Below are positions 27,997-36,512 of a stretch of 64,000 nt of DNA, one piece after another. Position numbers and translations under genes: made by a program. Origin of the DNA: Pigmentiphaga aceris (GTDB taxonomy: Bacteria > Pseudomonadota > Gammaproteobacteria > Burkholderiales > Burkholderiaceae_B); NCBI RefSeq assembly GCF_008119665.1, contig NZ_CP043046.1, forward strand, positions 2,542,001-2,606,000. Reading direction: 5' to 3'. The notes under the pieces were generated by a model. That model was not told where the DNA came from, did no database searches, and saw only the letters and a list, made by a program, of their open reading frames with translations. Within the stretch, counting starts at the first letter, position 1. Each line of letters begins with the position of its first letter.

Positions 27997-28027
27997 AGGA
28001 ATGATCTGTGCAACGCAGATCATTCCT
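27997..28027. terminator. Hairpin between chemoreceptor and LysR gene
   Basis: Perfect 12-base arms AGGAATGATCTG (27997-28008) and CAGATCATTCCT (28016-28027) overlap the stop codon of the convergent LysR gene. There is no strong T tract, so termination strength is uncertain. Confidence 0.5.
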
Positions 28028-28913
28028 GCTTCAACTTCAGCGCACATTCTCGAAAGCGCTGCGCCGCTGCATTGTGGCCGGCCAGGCGCGACGCGACGGC
28101 CAGTGATATCCCGGCCGATGCTGGCAGGCCATCGATCGGCCGGAACACCACGTCACGTGCCGCCAGACGCGCGCTTACCGATGGGACCAGCGCCACGCCC
28201 ATGCCGCTCTGAACCAGGCTGATCACGGTCTGCACCTGGGTCGCTTCCTGCGACACGCGGGGGGACAGTCCTGCCTGCTGGAACGCCAGCATCACCATGG
28301 CATGAAGACCCGGCACGCGGGTCGAGGCATAGTCGATGAATGGCTCGCTGGCGAGCATCGCGAGCGTCAAGCGCTTCTTCTTTGCCAGCGCATGGCTAGC
28401 GGGCAGCACCGCGCAGAACACATCGCGTTCGACTACCTCGAAGCGCAGTGCGCTTGCTGAACCGGTCGGGTACCGCACCAAACCGATGTCGAGTTCACCG
28501 CTCTCTAGCTGTGCGAGCAATTCGAGGTTGGCCGATTCGCGCAGCACCAGCTCTACGTCTGGGTAACGCTGACGGAACAAGGGCAGCAGCCGCGGCATCA
28601 GCGCATAGGTGGCAGACCCCACGAATCCGACCCGCAAAAGGCCGCGCTCGCCGCCCGCCGCGGCCCGGGCAGCATCACGCAACGCATTGGCAGCGAGCAG
28701 GCATTGGTGCGCCAAGCCAAGCGCAGCGACGCCAGCGGGCGTCAGTGCGACGCCGCGCGGCTGCCGTTCGAAAAGCTGGGCACCGACCTCTTCCTCCAGC
28801 TTGCGGATGGCTACAGAAAGCGGTGGTTGCGCCATGTGCAACCGCTCGGCGGCACGCCGGAAGTTGAGCGTCTCGGCCACGGCGATGAATTGTTGCAGCT
28901 GACGAAGCTCCAC
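28020..28913 (-). CDS. LysR-family transcriptional regulator
   Basis: A 297-residue LTTR. GTG 28913 gives the canonical start (V/M)ELRQLQQFIAVAET; ATG 28940 is an alternative. The helix-turn-helix lies at FRRAAERLHMAQPPLSVAIRKLEEEVG, with LFERQPRGVALTPAG after it. The effector domain follows (LRVGFVGSATYALMP). It is divergent from the CoA-transferase/MaoC/aldolase/Bug operon, which it presumably controls in response to an acid or CoA-pathway intermediate. Confidence 0.9.
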   Translation of the reverse strand: MELRQLQQFIAVAETLNFRRAAERLHMAQPPLSVAIRKLEEEVGAQLFERQPRGVALTPAGVAALGLAHQCLLAANALRDAARAAAGGERGLLRVGFVGSATYALMPRLLPLFRQRYPDVELVLRESANLELLAQLESGELDIGLVRYPTGSASALRFEVVERDVFCAVLPASHALAKKKRLTLAMLASEPFIDYASTRVPGLHAMVMLAFQQAGLSPRVSQEATQVQTVISLVQSGMGVALVPSVSARLAARDVVFRPIDGLPASAGISLAVASRLAGHNAAAQRFRECALKLKQE

Positions 28914-29032
28914 GAGTGACTTACCTTTTATGTATCGCAAATGACATGAACGGTATTGGACGCGTTAAGCCTCCATTTCTACCATTCATGCATTCCCGAA
29001 CAACGAGGCGGCGCAATACTCCGCTACTTACG

Positions 29033-30226
29033 ATGACAACTGGATCGAACCTGCCCCTTGAGGGGGTGCGTGTGCTCGACCTGAGTACCGTCGTGCTTGG
29101 CCCCTACGCGAGCCAGAATCTGGCCGAGTACGGTGCCGACGTAATCAAGATCGAGCCGCCCGAAGGTGACTCCACACGCCGCACCGGCCCCAGTACCGAG
29201 CCCGGCATGGGTGCCATTTTTCTGGGCGTGAATCGCGGCAAGCGCAGCGTGGTGCTCGACCTCAAGCAGGCCGATGCGCGCGCCGCGCTCTTCAGACTGG
29301 TTGATACTGCCGACGTGCTGATGCACAGCATCCGTCCGCAAAAACTCGCTGCCATCGGCCTCGACCCGGACACCTTGCTGGCGCGCAATCCGCGCCTGGT
29401 CTACGTCGGTCTTCACGGTTTCGCCGAAGACGGCCCGTACGGCGGCATGCCAGCCTACGACGACATCATTCAGGGCCTGTCAGGCTGCGCGGCGCTGATG
29501 GAGCGGCAGTCGGGCGCACCGCAGTACTTTCCGACGATCGCGGCCGACAAGACCTCTGGCTTGGTCGCCACACACGCCATCCTGGCTGCGCTCTTCCGAC
29601 GCGAGCGCACCGGCAAGGGTGGCTACGTCGAAGTCCCGATGTTTGAATCGATGGCCTCGTTCAATCTGGTCGAACATCTATACGGCCATCACTTTTCGCC
29701 GCCGCTTGCCGACACCGGCTATCCGCGCCTGTTCGCCCAGCATCGCCGGCCGTATCGCACGGCCGACGGTTACCTGTGTGCCATGCCCTACACCGATGCG
29801 CACTGGCAGCGATTTTTCATCGAAGGCGGCATGCCCGACGCAGCGGCCGATGCGCGCTTCGCCAACATCACCGAGCGCACGAAGCACATCGACGCGCTCT
29901 ACACGCTGGCCGCGCAGGTGATCGAAACGCGTAGCACCGAGGCGTGGCTCGACGTTTTTGCGCGTCTTGAAATCCCGGCCTCGCGCATGAACCGGCTGGA
30001 AGTCCTGATGGACGACCCGCACCTGAAGGCGACCGGCTTCTTCAAGACCATCGATGACGCCAGGATGGGCCGCCTTCAGTTCCCCGGTTCGCCCGTGCGC
30101 ATCGACCGTCGTCAACTGCCCGTTGGCATGGCACCGCGCCTGGGCGAGCACACGCACCAGGTGTTGACCGACGCCGGCATTGCACCGCTCGGCACCGCAC
30201 CAACATCGCAAGGAGCGCCGATATGA
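29033..30226 (+). CDS. Family III (CaiB/BaiF) CoA-transferase
   Basis: A 397-residue CoA-transferase. ATG 29033 gives the family start LPLEGVRVLDLSTVVLGPYA; longer frames run into the divergent LysR. Further signatures are NLAEYGADVIKIEPPEGDSTR and GVNRGKRSVVLDLK. The region MPAYDDIIQGLSG is typical of the family's active-site neighbourhood. It transfers CoA between carboxylic acids. It overlaps the MaoC gene by ATGA. With the aldolase and the Bug binding protein it suggests uptake and CoA activation of a hydroxy or dicarboxylic acid (inference). Confidence 0.92.
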   Translation: MTTGSNLPLEGVRVLDLSTVVLGPYASQNLAEYGADVIKIEPPEGDSTRRTGPSTEPGMGAIFLGVNRGKRSVVLDLKQADARAALFRLVDTADVLMHSIRPQKLAAIGLDPDTLLARNPRLVYVGLHGFAEDGPYGGMPAYDDIIQGLSGCAALMERQSGAPQYFPTIAADKTSGLVATHAILAALFRRERTGKGGYVEVPMFESMASFNLVEHLYGHHFSPPLADTGYPRLFAQHRRPYRTADGYLCAMPYTDAHWQRFFIEGGMPDAAADARFANITERTKHIDALYTLAAQVIETRSTEAWLDVFARLEIPASRMNRLEVLMDDPHLKATGFFKTIDDARMGRLQFPGSPVRIDRRQLPVGMAPRLGEHTHQVLTDAGIAPLGTAPTSQGAPI

Positions 30227-30729
30227 CTGCACCGCAATCTTCCTACCCATTGCTGGGCCACGGCTTCTTCTGGCAAGACCTGAAAGTTGGCCAGAAATTA
30301 CAGACCTTCAACCGCACCGTGACCGAGACCGATCTGGTCAATTTCATTTCGTGCACCGGCATGCTGGAAGTCATCTTCATTGACGCGGAAGGCGCGGCGA
30401 GCGCGATTGGCGGACGCCCGGTGCCTGCAGCGCTGACCTACTCGCTGATCGAAGGTTTTATTTTGCAGACCATGATCCAGGGCACAGGCATGGCGATGCT
30501 TGAGTGCACACAGAAGGTGCTGGGCCCGGTGCGGGTGAATGACACGATTCATGCGGTGGTCGAGGTCGCTGGTGTTAAGCCGACCTCAAAAGGCAACCGG
30601 GCCATCGTCGACTCCAACGTTGACGTATTCAACCAGCGCGGCGAGCCCGTGTTGCGCTACACGGCCCGCCGCATGCTCGCAGGCCGCCCCGACGCGTCTC
30701 GGACAGACAGCAAGGACTCTGGACAATGA
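30223..30729 (+). CDS. MaoC-like hot-dog dehydratase
   Basis: A 168-residue protein with the MaoC/R-hydratase pattern: an N-terminal segment LKVGQKLQTFNRTVTETDLVNF, then PVPAALTYSLIEGF, and a beta-strand-rich C-terminus (VRVNDTIHAVVEVAGV). The family hydrates or dehydrates acyl-CoA thioesters. It is translationally coupled on both sides, overlapping the CoA-transferase and the aldolase by ATGA, so the three act on the same intermediates. The C-terminal ~20 residues are polar and probably disordered. Confidence 0.8.
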   Translation: MTAPQSSYPLLGHGFFWQDLKVGQKLQTFNRTVTETDLVNFISCTGMLEVIFIDAEGAASAIGGRPVPAALTYSLIEGFILQTMIQGTGMAMLECTQKVLGPVRVNDTIHAVVEVAGVKPTSKGNRAIVDSNVDVFNQRGEPVLRYTARRMLAGRPDASRTDSKDSGQ

Positions 30730-31517
30730 ACACCACCGTGCAATCTCGCGCCGCTTCTGTCCGCGATCGCGTGAGCGACGCCGAATGGAAAGTCCGCACC
30801 GACCTGGCCGCCTGCTATCGGCTGGTGGCGAAGTACGGCATGAGCGATCTCATCTACAACCACATCACGGCCAAGGTGCCGGGCGATGCCGCACATTTTT
30901 TGATCAACCCCTTCGGCTTGCTGTACACCGAAATCACGGCCTCGTGCTTTTATACGCTCGACCTCGACGGCAACATTGTCGACAAGCCCGAGGGCGAGTT
31001 CGGCGAGTTTCCGGTGAACCGCGCCGGCTTCATGATTCACAGCGCCGTGCACGGGGCGCGCAGCGATTTGACGTGTGTGATGCATACTCACACGCGCGCC
31101 GGCATGGCGGTGTCGGCGATGAAAGACGGCCTGCTGCCGATTACGCAGACCGCAATGCGCTTTTACGGAAGAGTTGGCTTCCACGACTACGAGCAGCCGA
31201 CAGTCGACATGGGCGAGCGCGACCGCATTGCGCGTGATCTCGGCCCACACAGCACGCTCATCCTGCGCAACCACGGCCTGGTGGCGTGTGGCCCGTCGGT
31301 GCAGGACGCATGGAACCTCATGTACTGGCTTGAGACCGCCTGCAAGGTGCAGGTCGACGTGCTGTCCAGCGGTGCCGAGATCAGCATGCCCAGCCACGAG
31401 CTTGCGGCCACGATGGCCACGCGTTATGGCCCCGACGGAAAGATCAATTTCGCGCCGATGGAGTGGCCGGCCTTGCTGCGGCAGCTCGATCGCGAAGAAC
31501 CGTCGTACAAGACTTGA
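30726..31517 (+). CDS. Class II aldolase/adducin-family protein
   Basis: A 263-residue zinc-dependent class II aldolase-like protein. Metal-binding histidines lie in MHTHTRAGMAVSA and in LRNHGLVACG. The family cleaves or epimerises hydroxy-acid/sugar phosphates, but unphosphorylated substrates are common in operons with Bug proteins. It ends in Lys-Thr, and its stop codon lies within a 12-base tandem repeat. It is the third gene of the operon. Confidence 0.88.
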   Translation: MNTTVQSRAASVRDRVSDAEWKVRTDLAACYRLVAKYGMSDLIYNHITAKVPGDAAHFLINPFGLLYTEITASCFYTLDLDGNIVDKPEGEFGEFPVNRAGFMIHSAVHGARSDLTCVMHTHTRAGMAVSAMKDGLLPITQTAMRFYGRVGFHDYEQPTVDMGERDRIARDLGPHSTLILRNHGLVACGPSVQDAWNLMYWLETACKVQVDVLSSGAEISMPSHELAATMATRYGPDGKINFAPMEWPALLRQLDREEPSYKT

Positions 31518-31546
31518 ATGAAGACCTGAATGAAGACTTGAACCAA
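31511..31546 (+). repeat. Three tandem 12-base units across the aldolase stop codon
   Basis: GACTTGAATGAA, GACCTGAATGAA and GACTTGAACCAA follow each other without gaps, and a fourth GACC begins. The aldolase stop TGA is inside the first unit. The frame stays in register, so a change in copy number would only alter the leader of the next gene, while loss of the TGA would add (D/T)-L-N-E repeats to the protein. Confidence 0.7.
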
Positions 31547-31592
31547 GACCAACGCTGCCAAGCGGCTCCTCAAATCATTACTAGAGACAATC

Positions 31593-32570
31593 ATGTCCAT
31601 CAAGCCCTTCGCACTCACCCTGGTTGTTGCGGCCGCCTGTGCTGCGCCGCTGTCCCACGCGGCAGATGTTTACCCGTCCAAGCCCGTCAGAATCGTCGTG
31701 CCGTATGCGCCTGGCGGTCCTAACGACATCGTTGCGCGTCTGCTTGCACAAAAGCTCGGCGAGATGGAAAAGCAGCCGTTCATTGTTGAAAACAAGGCCG
31801 GTGGTGGCTCGAACATCGGCGCTGACATCGTCGCCAGGTCGCCGGCCGACGGCTATACCTTGTTGATCGTCGCCACCTCGCACGCGATCAACATGACGCT
31901 GTTTCCAAAGGAGCAGCTCAAGTACGACCTGTTGACGGACCTGACGCCCGTGTCGATGATCATGACCGGCCCGCTGGTGCTCGTGACGCGGCCCGGCTAT
32001 CCGGCCAACAACCTGAAAGAGCTGGTTGCCGCCGCCAAAGCCAAACCGGGCGAGTTGTCATTCGCCTCGTCGGGCAACGGCTCGTCGACCCACCTGGGCG
32101 GCGAGATGCTCAACACCGCAGCTGGTATCAAGACCATCCACGTGCCGTACAAAGGCAGCGGCCCGGGCCTGACCGATGTGATAGGCGGCCAGACCACCTA
32201 CATGCTCGACACCATGATCTCGGCGACGCCCTTCATCACCTCCGGCAGGCTCAAGGCGCTGGCGGTTACCAGCAAGGCGCGCTCGCCCGTGCTGCCCGAT
32301 GTGCCAACGGTGGCTGAGCAGGGCTATCCCAACTTCGAAGCGGTCGCCTTCATCGGGATGATGGCACCGGCCGCCACGCCCAGGCCGATCGTGGACAAGA
32401 TCAATGCCAACTTGCAGACCGTGCTGGCCATGCCCGACATCAAGGAGAGGCTCGCGTCACAAGGCTTTACCGCCGAATGGATGAAGCCGGCCGAGTTCGG
32501 CAGCTACCTGCAAAAGGAAGTCCTCAATTGGGGTGCGATTGTGAAGCGCAGCAACGTCAAGATCGATTGA
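31593..32570 (+). CDS. Bug-family tripartite tricarboxylate transporter substrate-binding protein
   Basis: A 325-residue periplasmic binding protein. The signal peptide ends around AAPLSHAADVYPSKP. Family signatures are PVRIVVPYAPGGPNDIVAR, IVENKAGGGSNIGAD and IHVPYKGSGPGLTDVIGGQ. Bug proteins bind small carboxylates with a Venus-flytrap fold and are massively expanded in Bordetella and relatives. No TctA/TctB membrane genes are adjacent, which is usual for these orphan binders. The operon context suggests that it captures the substrate of the CoA-transferase pathway. Confidence 0.93.
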   Translation: MSIKPFALTLVVAAACAAPLSHAADVYPSKPVRIVVPYAPGGPNDIVARLLAQKLGEMEKQPFIVENKAGGGSNIGADIVARSPADGYTLLIVATSHAINMTLFPKEQLKYDLLTDLTPVSMIMTGPLVLVTRPGYPANNLKELVAAAKAKPGELSFASSGNGSSTHLGGEMLNTAAGIKTIHVPYKGSGPGLTDVIGGQTTYMLDTMISATPFITSGRLKALAVTSKARSPVLPDVPTVAEQGYPNFEAVAFIGMMAPAATPRPIVDKINANLQTVLAMPDIKERLASQGFTAEWMKPAEFGSYLQKEVLNWGAIVKRSNVKID

Positions 32571-32741
32571 TCGACGAGGCGCGGAGCAGTGGTTTTCTAG
32601 CCGGAGGGCGATGGATGGTCAGGCCATCATGCTTGGCACGCTGGGCAGGCTAGGTGGCCGACATCCGGGCCACTACAGGATGGCTGGTGGTGTCGCAGTG
32701 GAGACGCTCATATCCTTAACAGCCGCTGCTAAAGCGTAAGA

Positions 32742-32759
32742 TGTCCAAAATATCGGACA
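32742..32759. promoter_or_regulatory. Candidate operator of the XRE/AbiEii pair
   Basis: TGTCC-N8-GGACA is an inverted repeat with the same N8 spacing as HipB operators (TATCC-N8-GGATA). It lies just after a plausible promoter (TTAACA 32716, TAAGAT 32737) and overlaps the most upstream ATG of the XRE frame, so transcription probably begins within it. Autorepression by the XRE protein is inferred. Confidence 0.5.
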
Positions 32760-32773
32760 AATCTGGAGGCGAA

Positions 32774-33268
32774 GTGAGTTATCTCTCTGACATAGGCCGT
32801 GCTGTACGCGCCCGTCGGGCTGAACTCGGTTTGTCGCAGAACCAATTGGCGCATCTGAGCGGACTGTCTCGGCAGACCTTGGTCGGGCTTGAGAACGGAC
32901 GGCTCAGCGATCTTGGTGTGAATCGAGTAGCCCAGCTCGCATCCGTGTTGGGACTTGAAGCGGCTCCGTTAAGCACGGCAGGGCGTCTTAAAAAACGCGG
33001 TCTTTGGATGGCTGCCAAGACAGCCAGCGTCAGTTATGCGAGCGAACTTTCACCAGAAACCTTGTGCGAAATCCTGGTTGCTGGCGATGTGCCTGCGTCC
33101 TTTGTTCCCCACTTGGCCTCTTTGCTTGACGAGGCTCCCGTGCCGGTAGTGGTCATGGCCGTGGAGGAGGCCGCTGCGCTTGCCAATACCCCGCCCAAAG
33201 CAATCTGGCTCAATGTCGCCAAGCTGGCGAAGGCCGTTTCGGTTCACCGGCAGGTACTGTGGTCATGA
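32774..33268 (+). CDS. XRE-family antitoxin/regulator
   Basis: A 164-residue DNA-binding protein. GTG 32774 is chosen because GGAGG lies 4 bases upstream and the ATG at 32741 lies within the candidate operator. The helix-turn-helix covers ELGLSQNQLAHLSGLSRQTL and continues with LENGRLSDLGVNRVAQLASVLG. The C-terminal ~90 residues are helical and acidic, probably binding the partner. It overlaps the nucleotidyltransferase gene by ATGA. This is the usual order of type II/IV antitoxin-toxin operons. Confidence 0.8.
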   Translation: MSYLSDIGRAVRARRAELGLSQNQLAHLSGLSRQTLVGLENGRLSDLGVNRVAQLASVLGLEAAPLSTAGRLKKRGLWMAAKTASVSYASELSPETLCEILVAGDVPASFVPHLASLLDEAPVPVVVMAVEEAAALANTPPKAIWLNVAKLAKAVSVHRQVLWS

Positions 33269-33921
33269 TGAACAGGACATTGCCGGAAGGACCCTGGAAA
33301 ACACTCTTCCCTCGAGCGCTGACCTTGATTGAAGAGATCCGCCGTTATGGCGGTGTCGAAGATCCGTTCTGGACTTTTGGCGGTGGCACAGTGCTGATGT
33401 TTCGGTATCAGCATCGCATGAGCAAAGATATCGATATCTTTGTACCGGATCCTCAGTACCTGGGGTATGTGACTCCACGCCTGAGTGATATCGCTGCGGA
33501 GATGACGCAGGACTACACAGAGTCAGGCAAGAGTTTCGTCAAATTGCAGTTCGAGGAAGGCGAAGTCGATTTTGTCGCGTCCCCGAATTTGCTTGCAGAC
33601 GCGTGGGAGCTCTGGGATATCGACGGACATGCGGTCAAGGTCGAGACAGCTGCGGAAATTGTCGCCAAGAAGCTGTATCACCGCGGCAACCGTGCGACGG
33701 CGCGAGACCTGTTCGATATTGCGCTTGTTGTCGAACGCGAGCCTGAGCAACTGCGCCAAGCTGAGCCGTTTCTAGTGAAACACCGCGACGCTTTTCTAAG
33801 CCAGGTGCGTCAACCGCATCCCAGCTTGCGAGCGGCGTTCGACGCGATTGCTGTACTGGACTACCGACCCAGCTACGAGCACTGTGTGTCGGTAGTCGAC
33901 GAGTTCTTGACGCAGTGGTGA
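33265..33921 (+). CDS. AbiEii-type nucleotidyltransferase toxin
   Basis: A 218-residue protein of the AbiEii/MenT nucleotidyltransferase fold. The catalytic core FGGGTVLMFRYQHRMSKDIDIF shows the Gly pair and the D-x-D metal ligands (positions ~34-55). The downstream KKLYHRGNRATARDLFDIAL block is also characteristic. ATG 33265 overlaps the XRE stop. AbiEii toxins transfer nucleotides to RNA or protein targets and cause growth arrest, acting in abortive phage infection. Pairing with an XRE regulator supports an antitoxin-toxin module. Confidence 0.82.
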   Translation: MMNRTLPEGPWKTLFPRALTLIEEIRRYGGVEDPFWTFGGGTVLMFRYQHRMSKDIDIFVPDPQYLGYVTPRLSDIAAEMTQDYTESGKSFVKLQFEEGEVDFVASPNLLADAWELWDIDGHAVKVETAAEIVAKKLYHRGNRATARDLFDIALVVEREPEQLRQAEPFLVKHRDAFLSQVRQPHPSLRAAFDAIAVLDYRPSYEHCVSVVDEFLTQW

Positions 33922-33988
33922 GCGGTAATCAAGGGCGAGAGGCCCGCCCCTGGCTACGCAGCGCCTCGCGCTGCGCATCGCCAGCGCG

Positions 33989-34483
33989 CTAGCGCTTCGG
34001 CAACACCCAGCCGGGGCGGGGAAAGTGGCAGGTATACCCGTTCGGGTACTTCTCCAGATAATCCTGATGCTCGGGCTCAGCCTCCCAGAAATCGCTCACC
34101 GGCTCAACCTCAGTAACCACCTTCCCATCCCACAGCCCAGACGCATCCACATCGGCAATCGTCTCTTCCGCGACGCGCTTTTGCTCCTCGTCGACGTAGT
34201 AGATGGCCGACCGGTAAGACAGCCCGCGATCATTACCCTGGCGGTCCTTGGTCGACGGATCGTGGATCTGGAAGAAGAACTCCAGGATGTTCCGATAGCT
34301 CGTCACCGCCGGGTCGAAGATGATCTCGATCCCCTCGGCATGCGTGCCGTGATTGCGATAGGTGGCATTCGGTACATCGCCGCCCGTGTAACCCACACGG
34401 GTCGTGATGATGCCGGGTTGCTTGCGGATCAGATCCTGCATGCCCCAAAAACATCCGCCTGCGAGAACAGCGCGCTGATGCAT
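33989..34483 (-). CDS. msrA: Peptide-methionine (S)-S-oxide reductase
   Basis: A 164-residue repair enzyme that reduces the S form of methionine sulfoxide. The catalytic motif GGCFWG is at the N-terminus, with [21 protein letters not shown] and [10 protein letters not shown] following. The thioredoxin-recycled C-terminal cysteine pair of larger MsrA forms is reduced to one Cys (YTCHFPRPG). The msrB gene ends 1 base upstream, so the two are co-transcribed in the order msrB-msrA. Confidence 0.96.
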   Translation of the reverse strand: MHQRAVLAGGCFWGMQDLIRKQPGIITTRVGYTGGDVPNATYRNHGTHAEGIEIIFDPAVTSYRNILEFFFQIHDPSTKDRQGNDRGLSYRSAIYYVDEEQKRVAEETIADVDASGLWDGKVVTEVEPVSDFWEAEPEHQDYLEKYPNGYTCHFPRPGWVLPKR

Positions 34484-34484
34484 G

Positions 34485-34928
34485 TCAGATCTCCTCTACC
34501 TGGTCGATATATTCGCCATACCCCTGGCTTTCCATCTGCTCGCGCGGGATGAAGCGAAGGGATGCTGAATTGATGCAGTAACGCAAACCGCCGCGGTCGG
34601 CAGGCCCGTCAGGAAATACGTGGCCAAGATGGCTGTCGCCGTGTGCAGACCGGACCTCTGTGCGGATCATGCCGTGCGTACCGTCTTGCAGCTCGTTCAC
34701 GTTTGCCGGCACGATCGGCTTGGTGAAGCTGGGCCAGCCACAACCGGAGTCGAACTTGTCCGACGAGGCGAACAGCGGCTCTCCCGATACGATATCGACG
34801 TAGATGCCCGGCGCTTTGTTGTCGTTGTACTCCCCGGTGAAAGGCCGCTCTGTACCCGACTCCTGGGTTACCCAGCGTTGCTCGGGAGTGAGGCGATCAA
34901 GTGCTGCCTGCGACTTTTCAAATTTCAT
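34485..34928 (-). CDS. msrB: Peptide-methionine (R)-S-oxide reductase
   Basis: A 147-residue enzyme for the R form of methionine sulfoxide. ATG 34928 gives the usual start [17 protein letters not shown]. The resolving Cys is in [11 protein letters not shown] and the catalytic Cys in [17 protein letters not shown] and GLRYC are conserved. The two CxxC zinc sites of many MsrB proteins are absent, so this is the zinc-free type. It is coupled to msrA. Confidence 0.96.
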   Translation of the reverse strand: MKFEKSQAALDRLTPEQRWVTQESGTERPFTGEYNDNKAPGIYVDIVSGEPLFASSDKFDSGCGWPSFTKPIVPANVNELQDGTHGMIRTEVRSAHGDSHLGHVFPDGPADRGGLRYCINSASLRFIPREQMESQGYGEYIDQVEEI

Positions 34929-35130
34929 GACGGTCTCCGATGCGGTTAGAGGGCTAGCCACTCTGTATTCACCACTGTATCAGTCATGGCGTCGACCAGC
35001 GCGGCGGCGGTCCGCTTGAGACGGAGGGTGTCTTGGGCGTTCGCGGGGTGATGCACGTTGTGCAAGGCATAGCAAAAAGCTTGCCGGGAAATCCGGCTAG
35101 CATGACTGTCAGCCGTTTTGTGTACCCCCC

Positions 35131-35418
35131 ATGCCGATTGATTCCGCCCGCATCGAGAAAGCGATCTTCGACCTGCTGGACGAGCGCGCCCCCGACAAAA
35201 CCATCTGCCCCTCAGAAGTCGCTAGACAGCTGGCTCCGGATGATTGGCGTCCGTTGATGCCGCAGGTGCGAGCGGTGGCAGTCGCGCTGGCTGACAAGGA
35301 AGCGCTCAGTATTTTTCAGAAGGGGCTTGTCGTCCCTCACGATTTGCCGTTTCGCGGGCCGATCCGCCTGGGTCGCCGCGCAGGCTCGGCCGGCTCAAAG
35401 CACAAGGACACGAAGTAG
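35131..35418 (+). CDS. DUF3253 protein
   Basis: A 95-residue protein with the DUF3253 pattern: IEKAIFDLLDERAPDKTICPSEVARQL, then WRPLMPQVRAVAVALADKEALSIFQKG (positions ~8-60). It looks like a small winged-helix domain, with a basic Gly/Arg-rich tail. The function is unknown. It stands alone between msrB and a LysR gene. Confidence 0.75.
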   Translation: MPIDSARIEKAIFDLLDERAPDKTICPSEVARQLAPDDWRPLMPQVRAVAVALADKEALSIFQKGLVVPHDLPFRGPIRLGRRAGSAGSKHKDTK

Positions 35419-35518
35419 GGGGGTACCTTCCAATCCTTCTGCATGCGCAGGTCAATGTTGCGACTACTCAGTCATACGCTCGCAAGGCAGGCCAGCAAAC
35501 CCGCGAGACAGGGTTTGG

Positions 35519-36409
35519 CTACGCCCCCACATACGCCGCCAATTCCTCCGCCGTCCCCTCCGGAAACGCCTCCCTCAAATACTCCAAAAACGCCGACACC
35601 CGCACGCTCAACAACCGTCGCGATGGATACAGCGCCCACAACGCAATCTCCGGCCCGGGCACATCGCCCCAGTGCACCAAGGTGCCTACCGCCAAGTCAT
35701 GACTGACCAACGATATCGGCAAGCGCGCAGCCCCTACGCCCGCCCGGACAGCATCCCGGACCATCAGCAGTGATGCCAGGTGCAAGACAGGTTCCACCGC
35801 GATACGTGACGGTCCACTTGGGTTCTCGACATCCCACGACGTGCGCGTATCGCCGGTTCCGTGCATGACGGCAGGCACTGCGCCACCAGAAGCCTGCACA
35901 AGCCCAGGACTGGCAACCACCACCTGCCGGTCACGCAGAAATATCCGACCGACCAGGTTTTCGTCTGGAGCTGGGTTGACCCGAATCACCAGGTCATAAG
36001 CCTCTTCCACCAGGTCAACGGATCGGTCTTCTGTGGTGACCTCCAGCCGAACTTCTGGATACCGCAGCGCGAAGCCGGCCGCGAGTTTGCCCATGGCGAC
36101 TTGTGAGAAGAGCATGGGTGCGCTGATCCGCAGGCGGCCACGCGGCATTTGTCCACCGGACGAAATCTCGGTCGCTGTTTCTTCCAGCTCGGTTAGCAGC
36201 ACGCTGGTCTTCTCGTGAAGCGCCCGACCCTCATGCGTGAGTTTCAGCACGCGCGCGCCGCGCTCGAATAAGCGCACCCCCAGGCCGCTTTCCAGCTCCG
36301 CTACCCGACGCGACAAGGTTGCCTTAGGCCGCCCAGTCGCCCGTGCAGCGCGTCCGAAGCCTCCGTGGCGGGCAACGAGGTTGAAGTCGGTCAAGGCAAG
36401 CAGGTCCAT
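35519..36409 (-). CDS. LysR-family transcriptional regulator
   Basis: A 296-residue LTTR. ATG 36409 gives the family start MDLLALTDFNLVARHGGFGR. The HTH continues with AARATGRPKATLSRRVAELE, and an effector domain follows. This is the CrgA/AaeR-like subgroup. It is divergent from nmrA-ataL with a ~100-base shared promoter region and probably controls them. Confidence 0.9.
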   Translation of the reverse strand: MDLLALTDFNLVARHGGFGRAARATGRPKATLSRRVAELESGLGVRLFERGARVLKLTHEGRALHEKTSVLLTELEETATEISSGGQMPRGRLRISAPMLFSQVAMGKLAAGFALRYPEVRLEVTTEDRSVDLVEEAYDLVIRVNPAPDENLVGRIFLRDRQVVVASPGLVQASGGAVPAVMHGTGDTRTSWDVENPSGPSRIAVEPVLHLASLLMVRDAVRAGVGAARLPISLVSHDLAVGTLVHWGDVPGPEIALWALYPSRRLLSVRVSAFLEYLREAFPEGTAEELAAYVGA

Positions 36410-36512
36410 AGTGTTCCACTGGTAAGACAGTCCGTCCAATTATGAGGTCTATCGGCCCGTCTGTGAATCAATCAAAGTGGAGACATCAACCAACCAACAC
36501 CGGAGAAATTCC

